From Candidatus Cloacimonadota bacterium (GTDB taxonomy: Bacteria > Cloacimonadota > Cloacimonadia > Cloacimonadales > TCS61), in NCBI GenBank assembly GCA_016931665.1, contig JAFGEH010000076.1, positions 1 to 13,264 of the forward strand: a stretch of 13,264 bases of DNA, written 5' to 3'. The first letter of the stretch is position 1. Every line of letters starts with the position of its first letter. Of the stretch, positions 1 to 6,062 are shown in pieces. Position numbers and translations under genes: made by a program. Below the pieces are notes generated by a model. That model saw nothing but the letters and a program-made list of their open reading frames with translations. It made no database searches and was not told the origin of the DNA.

Positions 1-269
1 AAAGGTAGATAGATATCATCGACCACCACCAGGATATCCCGGATGGGGTACTTTGTCAGCATGGCCTTAACAGCCAGACCACTTCTATTCATAAACGTCC
101 GCGGCTTGAGAAAGATCGCTTCTCCCTGTTTTACCAGGAAGTAATTCGGTTTTTTAGTGAAGATTAATCCGTGTTCCCGGCAGTAATTATCCAACTGTAG
201 AAACCCAATGTTGTGCCGATTATATTGATATTGATCTCCGGGATTTCCTAGGCCGACAACTAGTTTCAT
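1..269 (-). CDS. pth: Peptidyl-tRNA hydrolase, N-terminal part (runs off the window)
   Basis: This enzyme releases tRNA from peptidyl-tRNAs dropped by the ribosome. The visible 89 residues start MKLVVGLGNPGDQYQYNRHN. N9 and H19 match the conserved Asn and catalytic His of the family, and KPRTFMNRSG (55-64) is the conserved substrate-binding block. VVVDDIYLP (81-89) carries the catalytic Asp as D84. The Asp that usually follows three residues later is Tyr here (Y87). The stretch between H19 and KPRTFMN looks somewhat shorter than in the E. coli enzyme. The ATG shares one base with the TGA of rplY (TGATG), so translation is probably coupled. The rplY-pth pair is common in bacteria. The C-terminal half lies beyond position 1. 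Identification is secure; the length is unknown. Confidence 0.95.
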   Translation of the reverse strand, partial: MKLVVGLGNPGDQYQYNRHNIGFLQLDNYCREHGLIFTKKPNYFLVKQGEAIFLKPRTFMNRSGLAVKAMLTKYPIRDILVVVDDIYLP

Positions 270-895
270 CAAGCATCGATATCTTCAGTTTCTGACTCGG
301 CAATTTCAGCTTCTTCTTCAGTGCTCTCAGCAGTTTTCTCTTCAGCTTTGCGCAGCAGGTGAACCGAGACCAGAGCTGTATCGGGAGGATATTTTACGTC
401 CACTTCCGGCAGTTTGATGTCCCCCAGATGAATTGTCTCACCGATCTGTAATTCCGAAATATCAACTTCAATATCTTCGGGAATATCTTTGGGCAAGCAG
501 GATACATCCAGACTTCTCACCAGAACATCCATCACTCCGCCAGCTGCCACACCGGGCGCATGCCCAATAAATTTCAATGGTACATTGACGGTAATTGGCC
601 TTCCTTTATGTAATTCCAGAAAATCAATATGTTCAATTTCTCTGCTCAGGGGGTGGATCTGCTTATCCTTGATAATTGTTTTATAAGTCTTACCCTCTAT
701 TCTGACATCGAAGAAGGCCATCTCTTTAATGGTTGTCCTATATTCTTTTAAAAAGGATATTTTCTCAAGCTTGATATTAATACCCTGTTTTCCTTCTCCA
801 TAAATTACAGCAGGAATATATCCGTGCTTCCGTAACTCTTTCAAATCCGACTTTTTGCCTTTCTCACGCAGTTCTGCATTAATTTTTACGTTCAT
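269..895 (-). CDS. rplY: 50S ribosomal protein L25, CTC/TL5 long form
   Basis: A 5S rRNA-binding protein of the large ribosomal subunit, 208 residues. The N-terminal L25 domain (about 1-92) contains the conserved RxxGYIPAVIYG and the REIEHIDFLEL block. The CTC/TL5 beta-domain follows (about 95-185, with VPLKFIGHAPGV and the PEDIEVDIS segment). The last 25 or so residues form a Glu-rich acidic tail, as in many long L25 proteins. A longer frame opens at a TTG at 919, but the ATG at 895 has a GGAGG seven bases upstream and gives the normal family N-terminus MNVKINAELREKG, so it is chosen. The gene lies 39 bases after prs and overlaps pth by one base, inside the ispE-spoVG-prs-rplY-pth operon. 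Confidence 0.95.
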   Translation of the reverse strand: MNVKINAELREKGKKSDLKELRKHGYIPAVIYGEGKQGINIKLEKISFLKEYRTTIKEMAFFDVRIEGKTYKTIIKDKQIHPLSREIEHIDFLELHKGRPITVNVPLKFIGHAPGVAAGGVMDVLVRSLDVSCLPKDIPEDIEVDISELQIGETIHLGDIKLPEVDVKYPPDTALVSVHLLRKAEEKTAESTEEEAEIAESETEDIDA

Positions 896-900
896 TTTTT

Positions 901-905
901 CCTCC
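901..905 (-). promoter_or_regulatory. Ribosome binding site of rplY
   Basis: GGAGG on the minus strand, followed by a six-base spacer of mostly A and then ATG at 895. This site favours the ATG at 895 over the in-frame TTG at 919, which has no comparable site. Confidence 0.75.
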
Positions 906-934
906 GTTGTGGTCCCCAAATTCCGGGTTGAAAT

Positions 935-1882
935 CTATCTAAACAGTATGCTTAAAGATTCCTCAATATGAATCTTTTTAATGGCGATTGCCAGAAGCTC
1001 TGCAATAGACAACTGAACAATTTTCTTACAGCTCTTTTTATCTGGACTGAGGGGTATTGAATCCGTGATAAACAATGTTTCTATAGGTGATTCCTCGATA
1101 TTCTGAACAGCCTTTCCGGAGAGAATACCATGTGAACAGGCAGCATAAACCTTTTTTGCATTACGGGCGATCAAGGCTTTAGACATTTTACACAAGCTGC
1201 CGGCTGTATCAACAATATCATCAATCAGAAGAGCAGTTTTATTTTCCACATCACCTATGATATGTAATATCTCCGATTTATCGTCATTCCCGGTTCGGCG
1301 TTTATCTCCAATGGCCAATTCACAATTGAGTCTTTGAGCCATGGCCCGGGCTCTTTCTGTCCCTCCGGCATCAGGAGATACCACCACCAGATTAGCCAGA
1401 TCGAGATGACTGCGAAAATATCTGGCAAAAATGGGCATCGAGGTTAGATGATCAACCGGAATGTTAAAGAATCCCTGTATCTGTTGCGAATGAAGATCCA
1501 TACAGACGATCCTGTCAGCTCCAGCCACCGTGAGCAGATCCGCCACCAGTTTGGCAGTAATCGGTACTCGGGGTTGATCTTTCTTATCAGAACGGGCATA
1601 TCCGAAATAGGGGATAACGCAATTGATATTCCTGGCTGAGGCTCTTTTCAGCGCGTCTATCATGATGAGCAGTTCCATCAGGTTATCATTGACCGGGATG
1701 CAGGTGGGCTGAACAATAAATGTATCCGCTCCCCGCACATTCTCATTGATTTTCACAAAAGTATTGTCGTTCGAGAATTTGAATACTTCTGCATCTCCCA
1801 GGGGTATCCCGGCAAATTTGGCTACTTCTGTAGCCAGTTCCAGGTTGGCATTGCCAGCAAATAATTTAAGTCTGGAAAACAT
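935..1882 (-). CDS. prs: Ribose-phosphate pyrophosphokinase (PRPP synthetase)
   Basis: Makes PRPP from ribose 5-phosphate and ATP, the entry metabolite for purine, pyrimidine, NAD, His and Trp synthesis; cytoplasmic. At 315 residues it has the typical bacterial length. Visible family marks are FSNDNTFVKINENVRGADTF (36-55), the DLHSQQIQGFF block (129-139) with the metal/ATP-site His131, the SPDAGGTERARAMA segment (169-182), the flexible-loop KRR (194-196), and the PRPP-binding loop DDIVDTAGSL (221-230). That loop is usually DDMIDTGGT, so Ala replaces one Gly. The ATG lies five bases after the spoVG stop; its ribosome binding site is weak (GAAGAA), consistent with coupling. prs next to rplY-pth is a widely conserved order. 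Confidence 0.96.
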   Translation of the reverse strand: MFSRLKLFAGNANLELATEVAKFAGIPLGDAEVFKFSNDNTFVKINENVRGADTFIVQPTCIPVNDNLMELLIMIDALKRASARNINCVIPYFGYARSDKKDQPRVPITAKLVADLLTVAGADRIVCMDLHSQQIQGFFNIPVDHLTSMPIFARYFRSHLDLANLVVVSPDAGGTERARAMAQRLNCELAIGDKRRTGNDDKSEILHIIGDVENKTALLIDDIVDTAGSLCKMSKALIARNAKKVYAACSHGILSGKAVQNIEESPIETLFITDSIPLSPDKKSCKKIVQLSIAELLAIAIKKIHIEESLSILFR

Positions 1883-1887
1883 GATTT

Positions 1888-2208
1888 TTATTCTTCGAAA
1901 TCCTCAGGTTGCTCCCCGCCAGTCTTTTCGGTCGAATTGGCAGAATTCAGGGCTTCTTGCAGAACTTCCTTGTATTTGTCGATTATGATCTTCTCGACCA
2001 TGTTTCTGGTTTCCGTGTTGATTGGATGAGCAATATCCCGATATTCGCCCGTGCTTACCCGACGGCTGGGCATAGCGACAAACAGACCGTTCTGACCTTC
2101 GATGACTTTGATGTTTCTGATAATAAAGGCATCATCGATGACGATATTGACGAATGCTTTTAATTGATTGCTTTCCCTGATAAAAACCTTAACATCAGTA
2201 ATCTTCAT
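1888..2208 (-). CDS. spoVG: SpoVG family regulator
   Basis: A small site-specific nucleic-acid-binding regulator, 106 residues. It was first known from sporulation septation in Bacillus and is also present in spirochaetes, where it binds DNA and RNA. The whole family pattern is visible: MKITDVKVF at the start, VNIVIDDAFIIRNIKVIEG (21-39), GLFVAMPSRRV (41-51), and the DIAHPINTETRN block (59-70) followed by a C-terminal helix and acidic tail. No sporulation genes are visible, so a sporulation role should not be assumed. The ATG overlaps the ispE stop (ATGA), with GGAG upstream inside the end of ispE. Placement between ispE and prs suggests growth-linked co-expression. Confidence 0.95.
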   Translation of the reverse strand: MKITDVKVFIRESNQLKAFVNIVIDDAFIIRNIKVIEGQNGLFVAMPSRRVSTGEYRDIAHPINTETRNMVEKIIIDKYKEVLQEALNSANSTEKTGGEQPEDFEE

Positions 2209-3059
2209 TTTGTACTCCTTTCTTTAGTTTGGGTAATGCAATTCCAATAATTTTTTCCAGAAAAAAATTCTGCTGCCCGTTGGGTGCTGACCTGATCCCG
2301 GAAGAAGCCGATCACAGTCGAGCCGCTTCCCGAAAGCAGGGAATGGATGGCTCCCTGTTCCAGTAATTGATCGATTATCCTTTCTATTTCGGGATAACTT
2401 TGGCATATTCCTGATTGCAAACGATTAAAACACATCTCAGGTTTAAATCCGCTGGTGATTTCCCGCCAGCTTTGATTATGACTTCCGACAGGCTTCACTA
2501 AATGATATGCCTCCCGACTGAAGATTCCTAAGGAAGGTTTAACCAGTAACAGGTTATCAAGCCTGATATCGGCAAGAGGTGTTATGATTTCTCCTCTGCC
2601 TTCGCCCAGGGCTGTTCCGCCCAGCAGAAAGAAATTAATGTCACTGCCGAAATTTTTTGCAATATTATGTTCTTCTTCCGGTGTCAAAGAAAGTTCCCAG
2701 ATTTCCGAAAGAGCTTTGATGGTTGCAGCAGCATTACTGCTTCCTCCACCCAATCCTCCGGCTACAGGAATATTCTTTTCTAATTTGATTTCAACACCAT
2801 AATCCACATTATATCTTTTCTGTATAAAGATCGCGACCTTGTAAATTAAATTCTTTCTGGTACTTACAAAGTCCGTGTTGGTCAAAATCTTAAGGCTGCT
2901 TTTTTTTGTCAAAGTAAAATTTAGAGTGTCATGCAGCTTTATTTCATGAAAGATTGTCCTGATTTGGTGATATCCGTCGGGTCTTTTCCCGAGAACATCA
3001 AGAAACAGGTTTATCTTGGCGTAAGATCTTAGAGTTAAGCTTCTTCCATTAGTTATCAT
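2205..3059 (-). CDS. ispE: 4-diphosphocytidyl-2-C-methyl-D-erythritol kinase
   Basis: The ATP-dependent kinase of the MEP (non-mevalonate) isoprenoid pathway, cytoplasmic, 284 residues and full family length. SYAKINLFLDVLGKRPDGYH (12-31) holds the catalytic Lys (K15). The GHMP-kinase glycine-rich ATP loop is PVAGGLGGGSSNAAA (98-112). SDINFFLLGGTALGEGRGE (139-157) holds the catalytic Asp (D140), and a late LLSGSGSTVIG block completes the GHMP fold. The ATG overlaps the stop of the upstream orf107 in an ATGA, and the ispE stop overlaps the spoVG start in the same way. The order ispE-spoVG-prs-rplY-pth resembles arrangements known in several bacterial phyla. Confidence 0.96.
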   Translation of the reverse strand: MITNGRSLTLRSYAKINLFLDVLGKRPDGYHQIRTIFHEIKLHDTLNFTLTKKSSLKILTNTDFVSTRKNLIYKVAIFIQKRYNVDYGVEIKLEKNIPVAGGLGGGSSNAAATIKALSEIWELSLTPEEEHNIAKNFGSDINFFLLGGTALGEGRGEIITPLADIRLDNLLLVKPSLGIFSREAYHLVKPVGSHNQSWREITSGFKPEMCFNRLQSGICQSYPEIERIIDQLLEQGAIHSLLSGSGSTVIGFFRDQVSTQRAAEFFSGKNYWNCITQTKERSTK

Positions 3060-3379
3060 AACAAGGGTAATTTTATTTTTATCTGCTTAATCAAGTCTTT
3101 GCTAAAATTTAAATATTGGTGACCTTTTCGATGAAGATACAGCGAGGTTGCTCCGATATAAGTCACAAGCGGATGACCGGAAGGCGTTTTTATCATACCA
3201 GCAGGATTATTTATTGAAATGAATGTATTGAGGGAACAAGATCTTTCAGATAAGGCTGATTCCGGGGAGTAAAAGTAAACGATCAGATCATCTTCGTTTT
3301 CACTGATTACGGGAAATAGTGTGGTTACACGCTTCAGGTAAGACAACTGGCACAAAACCCGAGACAGCGGTCTGAACAT
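3056..3379 (-). CDS. Unrecognised 107-residue protein heading the ispE operon
   Basis: I do not recognise this protein. It is basic overall, without cysteine motifs, a signal peptide or a clear membrane segment. The middle (about 50-85) is beta-like and polar, with NNPAGMIKTPSGHPLVTYIG, and the C-terminus is lysine/leucine rich. Support for a real gene: an AAGGGAG ribosome binding site sits six bases before the ATG, the stop overlaps the ispE start as ATGA, and a candidate promoter lies just upstream. It could be a small substrate-binding or regulatory protein, but nothing visible decides this. It is probably conserved only in close relatives. Confidence 0.75.
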   Translation of the reverse strand: MFRPLSRVLCQLSYLKRVTTLFPVISENEDDLIVYFYSPESALSERSCSLNTFISINNPAGMIKTPSGHPLVTYIGATSLYLHRKGHQYLNFSKDLIKQIKIKLPLL

Positions 3380-3414
3380 AAATCTCCCTTTCTAATTTCG
3401 ACAGCAGCGGGTTA

Positions 3415-3442
3415 ATAATGCAGATACTGATTTTTTTATCAA
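3415..3442 (-). promoter_or_regulatory. Candidate sigma-70-type promoter for the orf107-ispE-spoVG-prs-rplY-pth operon
   Basis: On the minus strand TTGATA (3437-3442) is followed after 16 bases by CATTAT (3415-3420), about 35 bases before the orf107 start. The surrounding intergenic stretch is AT-rich. An alternative -10 (TATTAT, 3442-3447) lies further upstream but lacks a good -35. The hexamers are close to consensus but unproven. Confidence 0.45.
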
Positions 3443-3504
3443 TAATATTTTCGGGTCAATATACAAAATTATGATTAAGTTATCGGGGCTTTTCGGGTTT
3501 CAAA

Positions 3505-4314
3505 TTAACGCCGGTCAATTATTTTCTCCAGTATCAACAACATCTCCAGACATGATTGCAACCTGATTGAATTGCGGTCACCGGAAAAATTGAATTTCCT
3601 GTGGGTCAGTAAATCGTTATACGCTACTGCCAGATGGACAGTCCCCACGGGTTTCCCCTGGCTGCCACCATCTGGACCGGCAATCCCGGTAATACTGCAG
3701 CCGATATTACTGACGAACAAAGCCTGAACTCCCCTGGCCATTTCCAGGGCGGTCTGCCGGCTGACTGCCCCTTTCCGGGCAAGGGTTTCCGGCTTAACTT
3801 TGAGTAATCTTTCCTTGATCTGATCGGAATAACTGACTATGCCACCCAGAAAATAGCGGGACGATCCTGGCAGGGTAGTTATTATTTCCTGCAACATGCC
3901 ACCGGTGCAGGATTCTGCGCAAGCCAGAGTAAACCCGACGGCTGATAATTTGTTATGAACTCCCTGGCAGGCATGTTCCACCTGCTTTTCAAGTTCAGGA
4001 TCAGACTGGAGAGTACTGACCCTCCAGGCTTGTGCCTTACCATGCATTACAGCTGCCAGGGCGGGTTTAATTTTCTCAATTACCGGAGCTCCAGGCTGAG
4101 GATCACTGGCCACAATTTTGATATGCTGCTGATGACAACGAACGGTATCACCGATTTTTACTTCGTGGCGCTGGTGGGTTGTAACCTGTTCATTCACCAT
4201 AACTTCGCCATTTTTTATGATGTTGCGGATTTTGGCGTAATCCGTTTCCAGTCCCGCTGCTTTCAGCAACTGGTAGAGAAAGATCTTATCACCGGGAGGC
4301 AACCAGAATTTCAT
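3505..4314 (-). CDS. S4 RNA-binding domain fused to a PncC/CinA C-terminal amidase domain
   Basis: A two-domain protein of 269 residues. Residues 12-68 (LYQLLKAAGLETDYAKIRNI, then NGEVMVNEQVTTHQRHEVKIGDTV) look like a compact S4 RNA-binding fold of the YbcJ type. A linker of about 40 residues follows. Residues 110-268 are a complete CinA-C/PncC domain: ACAESCTGG (131-139) with the likely catalytic Ser135, GGIVSYSDQIK (157-167) with Lys167, and TGIAGPDGGSQGKPVGTVHLA (209-229). Stand-alone PncC deamidates nicotinamide mononucleotide in the pyridine-nucleotide cycle. The N-terminal nucleotide-binding domain of full CinA is absent, and the S4 domain takes its place. The ATG lies 11 bases after the proS stop, with AAAGGA overlapping that stop, so the two genes are co-transcribed. 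PncC activity is well supported; why it carries an S4 domain is unknown. Confidence 0.9.
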   Translation of the reverse strand: MKFWLPPGDKIFLYQLLKAAGLETDYAKIRNIIKNGEVMVNEQVTTHQRHEVKIGDTVRCHQQHIKIVASDPQPGAPVIEKIKPALAAVMHGKAQAWRVSTLQSDPELEKQVEHACQGVHNKLSAVGFTLACAESCTGGMLQEIITTLPGSSRYFLGGIVSYSDQIKERLLKVKPETLARKGAVSRQTALEMARGVQALFVSNIGCSITGIAGPDGGSQGKPVGTVHLAVAYNDLLTHRKFNFSGDRNSIRLQSCLEMLLILEKIIDRR

Positions 4315-4325
4315 TTTATTATCCT

Positions 4326-5849
4326 TTAATAATTTTTGGCAAAAAGGACTCTCTGTTTACTCGGTTTTCCACAGCAGATACAGTTTCCCTTTTCTTCCGG
4401 CCTATCGAGAGGAAGACACCTGATCGTAACTTTCAAATCTTCTTTGATCCTTTCTTCACATAACTGATCACCACACCAGTGGCTGTAGGCAAAACCTCCG
4501 TGAATCTCCGGATTCTCCACATTCAACGGAGTGAAGAATTTATAAAAATCCTCTTTCAGATCAATTTCATGGCTGTTTTTATCCCGAAAATCAAGGGCTT
4601 TACTGAAGAGATTATTTTGAATCTCCTCCAGTATACTTGGCAGTTTATCCAGGAATTCTTCGACAGGAACTGATTTCCTTTCCCGCGCCGGTAAATCCCG
4701 CCTGCCCAGAAACACCGAGGACGAATCAACATCCCGTGGTCCGATCTCCAGTCTCAGTGGAATTCCTTTCTTGATCCATTGCCAGATCTTCTCTCCACCA
4801 GTCAGATCTCGATCATCAATTATACTGATAATCTTATTTTCTTCAAATCGTATTTTCTTCAGCCGGGATTCCAGTAATTCCACAAATCCCATCACTCCTT
4901 TCTTCTCTTCTTCATCACGGTAGATAGGTACAATAACCAGGTGAGCCGGAGCAAGCCGGGGAGGAAGAACCAGGCCGTTATCATCGCTGTGTGCCATGAT
5001 CAGGGCTCCGATCAGACGAGTGGAAACTCCCCAGGAAGTGGTCCAGGCATATTCCAGTTGCCCCTCTTTATTCTGGAATTTAATATCAGATGCCTTGGAA
5101 AAATTCGTGCCCAGAAAATGAGAAGTACCTGACTGCAGTGCTTTCCTATCCTGCATCATAGCTTCAATGCAAAAGGTCTGCAGGGCACCAGGAAAGCGTT
5201 CAGACTCGGTTTTTTCTCCCCTGATAACGGGCAAAGCCAGATAATGTTCGGCAAATTCAGTATAGACATCAAGCATCTTCCGGGTTTCCAGACGGGCTTC
5301 TTCCTCGCTGGCATGAACGGTATGCCCTTCCTGCCAGAGAAATTCCGTCGTCCTCAGGAACAGACGTGTCCGTAATTCCCAGCGGACAACATTAGCCCAT
5401 TGGTTGATGAGCAGGGGAAGATCACGATAGGAACTGACCCATTTACTGAAGGAAGCTCCGATTATTGTTTCACTAGTTGGTCGCACAATCAGTTCTTCGG
5501 TGAGAGCGCCAGCCGGTTTCAATCCGCCTTTGCCATCATCTTCCAGACGGGAATGAGTAACAACGGCGCATTCTTTGGCAAAACCTTCCACATGTTCCGC
5601 TTCCTTTTCAAAGAAGCTTTTAGGAATAAAGAGAGGAAAATAGGCATTTACATGGCCGGTATCCTTGAACATCTGGTCGAGATTTTTCTGGATATTCTCC
5701 CAGATGGAATAGCCCCAGGGTTTAATAACCATGCAGCCACGCACTTCACTGTTTTCAGCCAGGTCAGCGGCTTTAATCACCTGCTGATACCAATTCGGAT
5801 AATTTTCTTCCCGGGTGGGAGATATTGCCGTTCTTTCCTGTTTTGCCAT
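4326..5849 (-). CDS. proS: Prolyl-tRNA synthetase, archaeal/eukaryotic type
   Basis: Charges tRNA-Pro with proline; cytoplasmic, class II synthetase, 507 residues. It has the short architecture without the editing insertion of the E. coli-type enzyme. Motif 1 lies around VIKPWGYSIWENIQ, motif 2 around VVRWELRT..LFLRTTEFLWQEGHT, and motif 3 around TSWGVSTRLIGALIMAHSDD. An anticodon-binding domain follows (from VIVPIYRDEEEKKG), then a C-terminal zinc-type domain with several Cys (WCGDQLC...RC...CICCG) ending in Tyr. This tail is typical of the archaeal/eukaryotic ProS group, also found in Thermus, spirochaetes and Bacteroidetes. A GAGGT ribosome binding site precedes the ATG. It is the first gene of a two-gene unit with the S4-PncC fusion and diverges from mnmG. 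Confidence 0.96.
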   Translation of the reverse strand: MAKQERTAISPTREENYPNWYQQVIKAADLAENSEVRGCMVIKPWGYSIWENIQKNLDQMFKDTGHVNAYFPLFIPKSFFEKEAEHVEGFAKECAVVTHSRLEDDGKGGLKPAGALTEELIVRPTSETIIGASFSKWVSSYRDLPLLINQWANVVRWELRTRLFLRTTEFLWQEGHTVHASEEEARLETRKMLDVYTEFAEHYLALPVIRGEKTESERFPGALQTFCIEAMMQDRKALQSGTSHFLGTNFSKASDIKFQNKEGQLEYAWTTSWGVSTRLIGALIMAHSDDNGLVLPPRLAPAHLVIVPIYRDEEEKKGVMGFVELLESRLKKIRFEENKIISIIDDRDLTGGEKIWQWIKKGIPLRLEIGPRDVDSSSVFLGRRDLPARERKSVPVEEFLDKLPSILEEIQNNLFSKALDFRDKNSHEIDLKEDFYKFFTPLNVENPEIHGGFAYSHWCGDQLCEERIKEDLKVTIRCLPLDRPEEKGNCICCGKPSKQRVLFAKNY

Positions 5850-5877
5850 AATATAACCTCTATTAAGATTTAGAAGT

Positions 5878-5910
5878 TATCTAAAGTCTGGCAGCGGATA
5901 TCTTTGTCAA
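5878..5910 (-). promoter_or_regulatory. Candidate promoter of proS
   Basis: A perfect TTGACA (minus strand, 5905-5910) lies upstream of proS. The best -10-like hexamer, TAGATA (5878-5883), is 21 bases away, longer than the usual 17. Hexamers at 17-19 bases (ACTTTA, TTTAGA) are weaker matches. The -35 is striking; the full promoter is uncertain. Confidence 0.3.
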
Positions 5911-6062
5911 TCCAAAATTACTGCCCTGCCATCAACCACAGGCCATCAAGTAGTATATACTCAATAAAATGTTTCCCGACAGTTTTCTGAACCGCCTTCT
6001 CCCAGTGGGTTCGGAACTTGACAGTATTAAGAAGGTGGATGAATTGGTCACATGGAAGAAAT

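Noticed and set aside
3443..3504. Intrinsic terminator after the S4-PncC gene
   Set aside because: No inverted repeat with a following T run on the minus strand could be found; read-through into the ispE operon is possible.
5400..5873. A 157-residue plus-strand frame opposite proS
   Set aside because: It is a shadow of proS in the opposite strand; the proS motifs run through the same interval.
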